A DNA stretch of 55,511 nucleotides from CALBZH01 sp964538515. GTDB lineage: Bacteria > Desulfobacterota > Syntrophobacteria > Syntrophobacterales > Syntrophobacteraceae. How positions within the stretch are numbered: the stretch's first letter is position 1; each line of letters starts with the position of its first letter. The stretch covers positions 1-55,511 of the forward strand of contig CAZIEW010000031.1 of NCBI GenBank assembly GCA_964538515.1, in the 5' to 3' direction. The translations under genes and the position numbers were made by a program. This document shows, piece after piece, positions 33,654 to 41,950 of this stretch. Below the pieces are notes generated by a model. That model was given only the letters and a program-made list of their open reading frames with translations, made no database searches and had not been told where the DNA came from.

Positions 33654-33756
33654 ACTTTGGAGTGCGAGGGGGCAGCCCTTCTTGCGGCTGTTCCGGAATG
33701 GAGCTCGGAGCTTCAGACAACCCATCGAGATGGTGCGTATTCAGGAAGGAGAATTG

Positions 33757-35778
33757 ATGGCACTCTTTTGGAAAACCGAACAACCGGAACCGCAATCACC
33801 GCCTCCGGCCGCCGAGGAGCTGGCAGAGCTTCGCTCCGCCGTCGAGAAGGCCAAGCTGCCCGAGGCCACCGCCGCCATCGTCGCCAGAGAGGTCGAGCGC
33901 TTGGAAAAGACCGATCCCTCGCTTCCGGAGTATTCGATCGGCCTCAACTACGTCGAGTTCCTGGTGTCTCTCCCGTGGCAGCACTACACCGAAGACAACC
34001 TCGACCTCAAGAGGGCGGAGTCCATTCTGGAGGCCCAGCATTACGGGCTGAATCACGTCAAGGAGCGTGTTCTGGAGTACCTTGCGGTGCGGACCCTGTG
34101 TGCGTTGAAAGATTTTCAGGTCCTCATCGTCGACGACGAAGAAATTGCCCGCACCAACCTGGAGTATGTCCTCAAGAAGGAAGGCTACCAGGTCGCCACG
34201 GCGGGCAACGGGCTGGAGGCTTTGGAGCGGCTGAAGACCACGGAGTTCGATCTGATCCTGACCGACCTCAAGATGGAAAAGATGGATGGACTCCAGCTCC
34301 TGGAATCGGTCAAGCAGCAGGCTCCCTTCACCGAGGTGGTCATGATCACGGGGTTTGCCACCGTGAGTACGGCCGTAGACGCTCTGAAAAAAGGGGCCTG
34401 CCACTATCTGCCCAAGCCAATCGATCTCGACGAGCTTCGATCCACCGTGCGGCAGGTTCGGGACAAGAAGCGTCACATGACCATGACACGCGGACCGATC
34501 CTTTGTTTTTCAGGCCCTCCGGGTACCGGCAAGACGTCCATCGGCCGTTCCATCGCGGAGGCGCTGGAGCGCAAATTCGTTCGGATCTCCCTGGCCGGCC
34601 TGCGGGATGAAGCGGATCTGCGAGGGCACAGGCGAACTTATGTGGGGGCAATGTCGGGGCGGATCATCAACGAGATGAGACGGCTCGGGGTGAGAAATCC
34701 GGTCTTCATGCTCGACGAGATCGACAAGATCGGCCAGGATTTTCGAGGGGATCCCGCGTCGGTGTTTCTCGAAATCCTCGATCCCGAGCAGAACAGCCGC
34801 TTCATCGATCACTACGTGGACCTTCCTTTTGACCTCTCCTCCGTGATGTTCATCGCCACGGCCAATGCGGTCGAACGGCTTCCGGACGCGCTGCGCGACC
34901 GATTGGAGATCATTCAGTTCCCCGGCTACACCGAGCGGGAAAAGCAGCGGATCGCCTTCGATTACCTCATCCCGCGCCAGCTGCGCGACCACGGGCTGAG
35001 CCGCAATCAGATCCATTTCGAGCCCAGCGCGGTCACCAGGGTCATCCGCGACTATACCCTGGAAGCCGGCCTTCGGAATTTGGACCGGGAGATTGCGACC
35101 ATTTGCAGAAAGCTTGCCCGCATTTCGCTCCAAGATCCAGATGCTTCCGCGCATATCACCGTGGATGACGACTTGATAGGGAAACTGCTGGGACCTCGCA
35201 AAGTCATGCATGAGATCGCAGGGACGGGGCATCGGATGGGAGTCACAACGGGCCTGGTTTGGACGGAGCTCGGTGGGGAGATCATTTCGGTCGAAACAAC
35301 CATCATGCCCGGGCATCAGCAGCTCATCCTGACAGGCTCCCTCGGAAACGTCCTCCAGGAGTCGGCTCAGACGGCACTCAGCCACATCCGCAGCCGCGCC
35401 GAGGACTATTCCATCGATCCCGGGTTTTTCAAGGACCGCGACATTCACATACACATCCCGGCCGGGGCAATCCCCAAGGATGGCTCCTCTGCGGGGATCA
35501 CCATCGCCATGGCCCTGATCTCCCTGCTCACGAAAAGGGCCGCCCGTCGCGACGTCGCCCTTACCGGGGAGCTCACGTTGAGCGGCACCATTCTTCCGGT
35601 GGCTGGGGTTCGCGAGAAGGTGCTGGCGGCTCAGCGGGCAGGGGTGAAGACGGTCATCCTGCCTTCGGGCAACCAGGTGGATGCGAGCCGACTGGAGCCC
35701 GACGCCACGGAAGGCGTTGAGCTGGTATTGGCAGAAGAGCTGTCGGCGGTCCTGGACGTGGTGCTCATGAAGCCATAA
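33757..35778 (+). CDS. Lon-type ATP-dependent protease with inserted response-regulator receiver domain
   Basis: 673 residues. The usual N-terminal Lon substrate domain is absent. Residues 20-115 match the Lon helical region (LNYVEFLVSLPWQHYTEDNL; YGLNHVKERVLEYLAVRTL). A complete receiver domain fills 120-235, with Asp126/127, phospho-acceptor Asp170 (LTDLKMEKMDG), Thr198 and Lys220 (LPKPID). The AAA+ module resumes exactly where Lon normally continues (GPILCFSGPPGTGKTSIGRS; LDEIDKIG). The peptidase has Ser578 in KDGSSAGITIAMA and Lys621, 43 residues apart as in E. coli Lon. ATG 33757 follows AGGAAGGA. It should be an active protease whose AAA+ ring is gated by phosphorylation. It ends four bases from the convergent regulator gene. 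Confidence 0.9.
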   Translation: MALFWKTEQPEPQSPPPAAEELAELRSAVEKAKLPEATAAIVAREVERLEKTDPSLPEYSIGLNYVEFLVSLPWQHYTEDNLDLKRAESILEAQHYGLNHVKERVLEYLAVRTLCALKDFQVLIVDDEEIARTNLEYVLKKEGYQVATAGNGLEALERLKTTEFDLILTDLKMEKMDGLQLLESVKQQAPFTEVVMITGFATVSTAVDALKKGACHYLPKPIDLDELRSTVRQVRDKKRHMTMTRGPILCFSGPPGTGKTSIGRSIAEALERKFVRISLAGLRDEADLRGHRRTYVGAMSGRIINEMRRLGVRNPVFMLDEIDKIGQDFRGDPASVFLEILDPEQNSRFIDHYVDLPFDLSSVMFIATANAVERLPDALRDRLEIIQFPGYTEREKQRIAFDYLIPRQLRDHGLSRNQIHFEPSAVTRVIRDYTLEAGLRNLDREIATICRKLARISLQDPDASAHITVDDDLIGKLLGPRKVMHEIAGTGHRMGVTTGLVWTELGGEIISVETTIMPGHQQLILTGSLGNVLQESAQTALSHIRSRAEDYSIDPGFFKDRDIHIHIPAGAIPKDGSSAGITIAMALISLLTKRAARRDVALTGELTLSGTILPVAGVREKVLAAQRAGVKTVILPSGNQVDASRLEPDATEGVELVLAEELSAVLDVVLMKP

Positions 35779-35782
35779 CCGC

Positions 35783-37132
35783 TCAGTCCATGTTGTAGCG
35801 CTTCAGCTTGCGCCAGAGCGAAACCCGGTCGATGCCCAGAATTTCGGCCGCCTTGGTCCGGTTGTCGTTTACCTGCTCGAGCACCCAGGCAATGTATTCC
35901 CGCTCGTTCTCTTCCAGGGTGAGGAAACCGGGCTCGTGGCGCCGGATCTGACTTGACCGTTCCTGCAGGTCATGGGGGAGGTGCTGGACGTCGATGGAGG
36001 GGCCCGTTGCGATTGCCACAGCCCGTTCGATGATGTTTTCCAGCTCACGTACGTTGCCGGGAAACTCGTACGACATGAGAATTTCGATCACGGCGTCCGT
36101 CAGCGTCTCAACCGATTTCCCTTGCTCGTCGGCGAATTTCCTGAGGAAATAGCGGCTCAGGAGCAGGATGTCGTCTTTTCGGTCGGCCAGACGCGGCACC
36201 ATGAGCGTGATCACATTGAGGCGGAAGTAGAGGTCCTGGCGGAAGCTGCCCTCCTCCACCTCGCGTTTGAGGTCCTTGTTGGTCGCGGCCAGAAGGCGGA
36301 TATTCGCTGGGATCTCCTGGGTGCCGCCAACCCGCATGAACGCCCGTTCCTGCAGCACGCGCAGCAGCTTGACCTGCATGGCCAGCGGCATGTCTCCGAT
36401 CTCATCGAGGAACAACGTGCCCTGGTCGGCGGCTTCGATGAGCCCTTTCTTGACGCCGCGCGCTCCCGTGAACGCCTCTCGCTCATGGCCGAAAAGCTCG
36501 TTTGCCAGCAGCTCTTCGTTGAATGCCCCGCAGTTGACGGCAAGAAACCGCTGGCCGGCGCGCCGGCTCAGCCGGTGCACCGTCTTGGCGACCAGCTCTT
36601 TTCCTGTTCCCGTTTCACCCAGAATCAAGACGTTGCAGTCCGTGGGCGCGATCTGCTCGATGGTCTTCTTGAGGTGGACCATCTGGGGGCTTGCGCCGAT
36701 GAGCAGGGGAGAGGCCTTCTGCGTCTCGACGAGCTCTCTCAGGGCGCACACCTCCCGCTTGAGGGCGCTTTTCTCGAGCGCCTGGCGAACGAGAATGCGC
36801 ACTTCATCGATATTCACCGGTTTGGGAACGTAATAGAAAGCACCCTCGCGCATGGCTTCCACGGCGGTCGACACGGTTGCGTAGCCCGTGATGACGATGA
36901 CTTCCGTATCGGGGCTGATCTCACGGCAGCGCCGCAGCACCTCCATGCCGTCCACCGGCTGCATGCGCAGGTCCGTCATCACCAGATCGAAGGACTCCCG
37001 CTCCAGCTCGCTGATGGCCTGAGCGCCATTTTCCGCCACAACGGTCTGATAGCCTTCCTTACGCAGCACATAATCCAGATTGTCCCTGGCGATGGGCTCG
37101 TCGTCGACGATCAAGATCCGCGCTTCATCCAT
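35783..37132 (-). CDS. NtrC-type sigma-54 response regulator with EAFTGA loop
   Basis: 449 residues. The receiver domain has Asp54 (MTDLRMQPVDG) and Lys in VPKPVNIDE. The AAA+ domain has Walker A GETGTGKE, then ELFGHEREAFTGARG, TLFLDEIGDMP and R-finger region. The C-terminal Fis-type HTH is TKAAEILGIDRVSLWRKLKR. The sigma-54-contact loop reads EAFTGA rather than GAFTGA. The receiver is very close to the one inside the neighbouring Lon-type protease (LIVDDE-IAR-NL-YVL-KEGYQ; TGxATVSTAVxA). Six bases separate it from the kinase gene upstream, its likely partner. Confidence 0.93.
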   Translation of the reverse strand: MDEARILIVDDEPIARDNLDYVLRKEGYQTVVAENGAQAISELERESFDLVMTDLRMQPVDGMEVLRRCREISPDTEVIVITGYATVSTAVEAMREGAFYYVPKPVNIDEVRILVRQALEKSALKREVCALRELVETQKASPLLIGASPQMVHLKKTIEQIAPTDCNVLILGETGTGKELVAKTVHRLSRRAGQRFLAVNCGAFNEELLANELFGHEREAFTGARGVKKGLIEAADQGTLFLDEIGDMPLAMQVKLLRVLQERAFMRVGGTQEIPANIRLLAATNKDLKREVEEGSFRQDLYFRLNVITLMVPRLADRKDDILLLSRYFLRKFADEQGKSVETLTDAVIEILMSYEFPGNVRELENIIERAVAIATGPSIDVQHLPHDLQERSSQIRRHEPGFLTLEENEREYIAWVLEQVNDNRTKAAEILGIDRVSLWRKLKRYNMD

Positions 37133-37138
37133 GGAACG

Positions 37139-38587
37139 TCACTCCGTGGGGGCCGTACAGGTTGTCGGTGCAGGGAAGCGGAGAAGAAAGCGCGTGCCCT
37201 CGCCCTCCTTGCTTTCAATGCCGATCGATCCGTTGTGCTTCTGGATGATCCCGTAGACGATCGAAAGCCCGAGACCCGTGCCGACACCGACCTCCTTGGT
37301 GCTGAAGAAGGGGTCGAAGACGCGCCCGAGGTCCTTCTCGGGAATTCCCGTGCCGGTGTCTTCCACCGTGATAAGGACGCTTCCCTCGGCATCCTCTTGG
37401 CGCGCGGCGATCTTGATCTGTCCTGGAATCGTCTTGATGGCGTGCACCGCATTTTCGATGAGATTCAAGAAGACCTGCTGCATGCGCTGGCTGTCGAGAT
37501 TGAGGGAAATGTTGGCTGGGATGTCGACCGTGAGCTCGATTCCGGGGGGAATCTGACTGGACATCAGCTTGACAGATCGGTCGACGACTTGCAGCAAGGG
37601 GACCGGGACCAGGCAAAACTCCTTCACGCGCGAAAACTCCAGCAGCCCGCGAACGATGTCTCGCGCCCGGTGTACTTCCTGCTCGATGTTGGCTAGCATC
37701 CGTCGGTGAAAATCAGGGGCCGACTTCGCCATTTCTTCGAGGAGAATTTGGCAGGAGGTGGAGATGTTGTTCAACGGATTGTTGAGCTGATGGGCGATGC
37801 CGGAGGTCAGGGTTCCGAGAGAGGAGAGCTTCTTGGCCTGGAGCAGCTGGTCCTGGCGCTTTTCGAGCTCGCCCACCATGCGGTTGAATGCCTCGACAAC
37901 CCGCTGGGTTTCATCCCGTGTGTCGAGCACGGGAATCGGTCGAAAATCTCCTTGGGCGATCCGGTTGGTTGTCTTCTCGATAACCCGGAGGGGGCGGATG
38001 ATCTTCCGCGCCACAATGGCGATCAGGAAGCCGCCAAGACCCAGGATGATGCCGAGGACCGACAGGAGCTGGGCCTTCAGGGTCGAAATGATCTTCAGGA
38101 TGCGCTGCCGTTCGAAGGAAACCAGCTGTTGGGTCAGGCCGACGAGGTTCTTGCCGTGCTCCCGGAGCTGCTCTTCGACCTGGGGGTCGGGTGTCTGGCG
38201 GTCGCGCGAAGCGCTGCTCATCCGATCCATGATCGCTTCGTAAACGGCGATTTCCTGTCCCAAATGCTCGAGAAGGGGGGCCCCTTTGAAATCCTTGACT
38301 CCCGGAGGCACCTTCCGCAGGACGTCCAATGCCTCCTGAACGTAGTTGCGATGTTCCTTGAGGTCCTGCACAGACCCGTACAGCAGGTAGTTCTTCTCGT
38401 AACGGCGCGCTTCGAGAATCGCGTTGTTGAGATCATCCGCGACCTCAACGAAATGCTGCTTGAGCTCAACCTCCCTGAGGTAACGATACGACATGCCGCC
38501 GATGGCCCCGAAGACGACCATGCACAGGCTCAAGCCGAGCACGACCTTCTGGCGGATGTTCAAATAGACGGGGAGCTTCCATTTCAT
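37139..38587 (-). CDS. Sensor histidine kinase with four-helix periplasmic sensor
   Basis: 482 residues. TM1 is about 15-33 and the periplasmic domain of about 135 residues is mainly helical (LNNAILEARRYEKNYLLYG), resembling four-helix-bundle/HBM-type sensors. TM2 is about 173-194, then HAMP (RPLRVIEKTTNRIAQGDF) and HisKA with His266 in GIAHQLNNPLNNIS. HATPase_c has NLIENAVHAI, DTGTGIPEKDLGRVF, DPFFSTKE and GTGLGLSIVYG. It is co-transcribed with the sigma-54 regulator. Given the near-identical receiver domains, it is also the likely phosphodonor for the Lon-receiver protease. Confidence 0.93.
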   Translation of the reverse strand: MKWKLPVYLNIRQKVVLGLSLCMVVFGAIGGMSYRYLREVELKQHFVEVADDLNNAILEARRYEKNYLLYGSVQDLKEHRNYVQEALDVLRKVPPGVKDFKGAPLLEHLGQEIAVYEAIMDRMSSASRDRQTPDPQVEEQLREHGKNLVGLTQQLVSFERQRILKIISTLKAQLLSVLGIILGLGGFLIAIVARKIIRPLRVIEKTTNRIAQGDFRPIPVLDTRDETQRVVEAFNRMVGELEKRQDQLLQAKKLSSLGTLTSGIAHQLNNPLNNISTSCQILLEEMAKSAPDFHRRMLANIEQEVHRARDIVRGLLEFSRVKEFCLVPVPLLQVVDRSVKLMSSQIPPGIELTVDIPANISLNLDSQRMQQVFLNLIENAVHAIKTIPGQIKIAARQEDAEGSVLITVEDTGTGIPEKDLGRVFDPFFSTKEVGVGTGLGLSIVYGIIQKHNGSIGIESKEGEGTRFLLRFPAPTTCTAPTE

Positions 38588-38677
38588 CGAATGGCCTCCT
38601 TTGCTCGTTCCATGCTATAGTCTGCTTCAGGCTCAGCGACGCTCAAATCCCTGTTCCCGGAGGCTCAGGATCGAACC

Positions 38678-39670
38678 ATGCCGGTGCTCTCTTGTTCTTA
38701 TCGCTCTCCCTGGCTGTTTCGCAATGGTCATGTGCAGACCATCTATCCGAATCTTTGCCGTCGCGCTCCGCAGATCCCGTCCGTGCGGACACGCATCACG
38801 ACTCCGGACAACGACTTCCTGGATCTCGACAGGGTTTCCATCGGGTCGGATCGTGCCGCCATTGTGCTTCACGGTTTGGAGGGAAGCTCGAGCCGGCCTT
38901 ACATCCGGGGCATGGTGCGTGTCCTGTCCCGCTCGGGATGGGACGTCCTCGCCTGGAATTTTCGCGGCTGCAGCGGCGAGCCCAACCGCAATCTCCGCTT
39001 TTACCACATGGGTGACACGGAAGATATCCATACCGTGATCCAACATGCTCTCTCAAGGTACCCTTATGAAACGATCGCACTGGTGGGCTTCAGCATGGGG
39101 GGCAACGTGATCTTGAAGTACCTCGCCGAGCAAGGAGAGCGGCTTTCGCCTGTCGTTCGAGCCGCCGCCACGTTTTCGGTTCCCTGCGATCTGCCTGCCG
39201 CCGCGGAAAAGATGGATCGACCGTCCAATGCATTGTACACAAGGCGCTTTCTTGTCATGCTTGCGGATAAGATCCGCGAGAAAGCTCGACGCTTCCCGGG
39301 GCTCATCGACGACAAACCGGTCTTGGGCATGCGGACCTTCCGAGAGTTCGACGCGGTCTACACCGCACCCATTCATGGCTTTGCAAGCGCGGAGGACTAT
39401 TGGGCCCGGTCCGCCTCAAAACCGCTTCTCCACGCCATCACAATCCCGACGCTTCTGGTCAACGCCTCCGACGATCCCTTTCTGACCCCGTCCTGCTATC
39501 CGTACGACGAAGCGCGCGCCAATTCCAATCTCTACCTGGAAGTGCCTCCCAATGGCGGTCATGTCGGTTTCGTGTCGCTTGGTCATGGCGGACGCTACTG
39601 GTCGGAAAGGCGTGCGGGGGAGTTCCTGGAGCACCATGCAGGGCACAAGGGTTTTCGTTCGCTCGACTGA
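38678..39670 (+). CDS. YheT/EMB8-type alpha/beta hydrolase
   Basis: 330 residues. The typical YheT start is present (FRNGHVQTIYPNLCRR), then the oxyanion region LHGLEGSSSRPYIRG, NFRGCSGEPNR, nucleophile elbow GFSMGGNVILKYL, the acid region NASDDPF and the catalytic His in NGGHVGF. Cytoplasmic esterase-like enzyme with no settled physiological substrate. Divergent from the kinase gene with only 90 bp between them. A methyltransferase gene follows after 158 bp. Confidence 0.92.
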   Translation: MPVLSCSYRSPWLFRNGHVQTIYPNLCRRAPQIPSVRTRITTPDNDFLDLDRVSIGSDRAAIVLHGLEGSSSRPYIRGMVRVLSRSGWDVLAWNFRGCSGEPNRNLRFYHMGDTEDIHTVIQHALSRYPYETIALVGFSMGGNVILKYLAEQGERLSPVVRAAATFSVPCDLPAAAEKMDRPSNALYTRRFLVMLADKIREKARRFPGLIDDKPVLGMRTFREFDAVYTAPIHGFASAEDYWARSASKPLLHAITIPTLLVNASDDPFLTPSCYPYDEARANSNLYLEVPPNGGHVGFVSLGHGGRYWSERRAGEFLEHHAGHKGFRSLD

Positions 39671-39828
39671 TTGCCGTGAGGGGCAGCGCCCCGCCCCAAA
39701 GCGTTGCCGAATCCATCTGTCAGGGCTGCCCGCAAGACTCGCTTTGCCTTCGGATTCCGATCCGTGATATGGTCGCGTGCATTGTGCGGATATTCTTAGT
39801 ATTGCACAACTTTCGTGAGTCGACGACG

Positions 39829-40494
39829 ATGAAGGTCCCTTCGGTACCCACACGCGGGAGAACGCTTGACCATGCGGCGTTTGTCCACGATCTCACGGAT
39901 CCGCTGCTGCTGATGGGCAAGCGGGCCGACTACGATCGTCTGATCCTTCAGCTCCTGCAGCTGCGCGATTCCGACCGGGTCCTGGACCTTGGCTGCGGCA
40001 CGGGCGTGCTCACGCGCATGATCGCGGACCGGTTGAGCGTGAAGGCCGGTGGCTACGCCATGGGCATCGACGCTGCCGGCAGGATGATCCGACTGGCGAG
40101 AAGAAGTCGCGGCGGGGAGCGGTGTCGATTCGAGCCGGCTGCCGCGGAGGAGCTTCCGTTCAGGGATGAGTCCTTCGATGCCGTCGTCTCGAGTCTTTTC
40201 TTTCACCACGTGCAGCTCGATCTGAAGCGCAAAGCCTTTCAGGAAGCCTTCCGAGTCCTCCGTCCGGGGGGGCGGCTGGTTGTCGCGGACATGCACATTC
40301 CAACCACCTGGATGGGGTCTCTCGTGTCACACACGGCACGCTGGTTTTTTCTGCAGCCTGCGATCAGCGAGAATATTCGGGGAGTGCTGCCCGAGATCAT
40401 GGTCGAGGCGGGATTCCCTCCACCGGTCCATGTCTGCACCCTTTTCGGGTACGTCGCTCTGTTCAAGACGGAGAAACCGCTCATGGCAGCCTAG
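39829..40494 (+). CDS. SAM-dependent class I methyltransferase
   Basis: 221 residues. Motif I is VLDLGCGTGVLTRM, followed by GIDAAGRMIRLAR, an AEELPFRDESFDAVVSSLFF post-motif and AFRVLRPGGRLVVADMH, typical of UbiE/Methyltransf_11 enzymes. Substrate unknown. The ATG at 39829 is chosen because upstream in-frame sequence has no family character. Its stop codon (TAG, 40492-40494) is formed by the CTAG at the end of a MITE-like element, so the native C-terminus may have been altered by that insertion. Confidence 0.88.
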   Translation: MKVPSVPTRGRTLDHAAFVHDLTDPLLLMGKRADYDRLILQLLQLRDSDRVLDLGCGTGVLTRMIADRLSVKAGGYAMGIDAAGRMIRLARRSRGGERCRFEPAAAEELPFRDESFDAVVSSLFFHHVQLDLKRKAFQEAFRVLRPGGRLVVADMHIPTTWMGSLVSHTARWFFLQPAISENIRGVLPEIMVEAGFPPPVHVCTLFGYVALFKTEKPLMAA

Positions 40495-40655
40495 TGCTCT
40501 GTCAACTCTCTTTCGCAAGGCAAACCTCCCTTTGATTCCCTCCTCGAGGGGGTTGGGGGGTGTCATGACATCCGAAATATCCTTGTTCTGCGGCAGGTTC
40601 AATACCCCCCTGCCCCCGTGAAGGGGGAATCAAAACGTTCGCCACACTGTACTAG
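40491..40655. mobile_element. MITE-like element with long terminal inverted repeats
   Basis: A 165-bp element bounded by CTAG at both ends. The left end reads CTAGTGCTCTGTCAAC and the right end, reversed, CTAGTACAGTGTGGCGAAC. The similarity continues inward through TTTGATTCCC, a GGGGG block and GGGGGGT, about 60 bases per arm. There is no coding capacity. CTAG/TA borders suit an IS630/Tc1-like non-autonomous element; this family assignment is inferred. Confidence 0.65.
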
Positions 40656-40937
40656 CGTGCGGTGTCCATAGGCGCGGATTTCCTGGCGGGTAACGACGGT
40701 TATGGAAGCTGGCGCTTCGGAGATCTTCTGTTCGAAGCGGGAGGCGCTGTAGACGGAAGGGATCTCCTGGAAGAGCAGCATTTCGTCTGCCGCTGGCCTG
40801 CTACCGGGCGGCGACAGCTCGGCAAACGCGAGACTTTGGACCATGAAGGGCAGCGTGATCAGCACGATGCACGTTTGGAAAGCATGGATCCTTGATGCGC
40901 CCAACGCTATAAACCCTCCTCTCCTCCTCCTGGGCAC
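40656..40937 (-). pseudogene. TonB-dependent receptor, truncated 5' remnant
   Basis: GTG-initiated frame of about 94 native residues. A signal peptide (FQTCIVLITLPFMVQSLAFA) is followed by the start of a receptor plug domain (LLFQEIPSVYSASRFEQKIS then EAPASITVVTRQEIRAYG). The reading runs into the MITE-like element, where sequence similarity ends and an unrelated stop follows at 40599. The rest of the roughly 600-residue receptor is missing on the far side, so insertion was accompanied or followed by deletion. Confidence 0.75.
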
Positions 40938-41225
40938 GGCACAGGCTGCCCAAGATCGTTCACGATGCTCGCTTACTCTTGCGAGTGGACAAAGCTAACG
41001 CAGAGCCGGCGTCTCTATCAAGTCCCGTGCCATGCTTCCAGGGAAGCTCGCCGTGCGGGCAAGAACCACGTCTGTATTGTGACAGGAAGACGAGCAGACA
41101 TCGCCGTATGGAAGGCGCCGGTCAACAGCAGGTATTGAGAGAGATAAGTGGGTGTTCGGAAAGGCAGGCTGGATCTAGGCGAACGGGCGGAAGGAGTCTG
41201 ATCCCGCCGCCCGTTTGACAAGAAT
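40938..41225. other. Intergenic region with HU-proximal inverted repeat
   Basis: No gene is seen. A 9-bp perfect stem AACGGGCGG / CCGCCCGTT (41182-41190 and 41207-41215) lies just beyond the HU stop and may end its transcript, although no T run follows. I looked for a cobalamin-type riboswitch ahead of the receptor remnant and found no convincing core. Confidence 0.4.
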
Positions 41226-41498
41226 TTACTTCACTTTGTCGCCCAAGCTCTTGCCCGGTTTGAATTTCACGACCTTGGAAGCAGGAATGGTGATCTTCTC
41301 GCCCGTTCTGGGATTGCGGCCTTCTCGCTCCGTTCTCGCCCCCACGCTGAACGTGCCGAAGCCAACCAGAGTCACTTTTTCCCCCTTTGAAAGTGCCTCG
41401 GTTACTGCCCCAACAAACCCATCCACGGCCTTTTCGGCCTGAGCCTTGGTGATGCCGCCGTCACTCGCAATTTTCGCAACCAGATCGGCCTTCGTCAT
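41226..41498 (-). CDS. hup: HU-family nucleoid protein
   Basis: 90 residues, full length. It has MTKADLVAKIASDGGITKAQ, the dimer core AVDGFVGAVTEALSKGEKVT, GFGTFSVGARTEREGRNPRTGE (the DNA-binding arm with the intercalating RNP region) and IPASKVVKFKPGKSL. Abundant DNA-bending protein of the nucleoid. Strong AGGAGG just before the ATG. A sigma-70 promoter candidate lies 120 bp upstream. Monocistronic. Confidence 0.96.
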   Translation of the reverse strand: MTKADLVAKIASDGGITKAQAEKAVDGFVGAVTEALSKGEKVTLVGFGTFSVGARTEREGRNPRTGEKITIPASKVVKFKPGKSLGDKVK

Positions 41499-41616
41499 GC
41501 TCTTTCCTCCTCTTTGGATTTGGCATTATGAAAAAAAGATCAAGACCCCCAAGTTGTCTAGCGTGTCTCGCCTCCTTCCTCACTCGCCGCCGGAGCGGAT
41601 TTGCAGCTTTCGCCCT

Positions 41617-41645
41617 CTTATAGTCTGCCTTCTCAGGCGGCGCAA
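41617..41645 (-). promoter_or_regulatory. Candidate sigma-70 promoter of hup
   Basis: Minus strand: TTGCGC, 17 bases, TATAAG. The leader would be about 110 bases. The rest of 41499-41950 holds only this promoter and the rel terminator. Confidence 0.55.
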
Positions 41646-41687
41646 GGATCTTTCTCACTATATGCAGACGAGGCTCCTGCCCCGACG

Positions 41688-41712
41688 AAAAAAAGCTCAG
41701 CGACGGCTCGCT
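41688..41712 (-). terminator. Candidate rho-independent terminator after the Rel/SpoT gene
   Basis: AGCGA / TCGCT stem with a four-base loop (41699-41712), then GAGC and seven Ts on the minus strand (41688-41694). It lies about 240 bases beyond the stop of the Rel/SpoT gene. The stem is short. Confidence 0.5.
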
Positions 41713-41950
41713 TGACCCTTGTGGGCGTTCTGGGGAAAGGGGACATGGAGTTGAGAGCACTTGCCCTGCAGGGATCGGATGCCCGAAGAGTTGGGATGCA
41801 TCATATAGCCCCTGATTTCGAAATACAACAGTTTTTGATGAGTGCCTTTTCTTGAAATCGGCCATGGGAGCCGACCTTCGCGGTTCATTCCCGTTCAGGG
41901 AGGCTGGGGGCCCCGTCTTGGCGCTTTGCGCCGCGGTTTCTCGCCGACGG

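Noticed and set aside
33669..33685. GGGCAG...CTTCTTGC as a sigma-54 promoter for the Lon-receiver gene
   Set aside because: GG and GC are 11 rather than 10 bases apart, and it nearly touches the third palindrome. Too weak to annotate.
35972..37696. A 574-codon plus-strand frame opposite the sigma-54 regulator and kinase
   Set aside because: Mirror of conserved genes; no recognisable motif, start site or Shine-Dalgarno.
40938..41225. Cobalamin or other riboswitch ahead of the TonB-receptor remnant
   Set aside because: No conserved core could be assembled on the minus strand.
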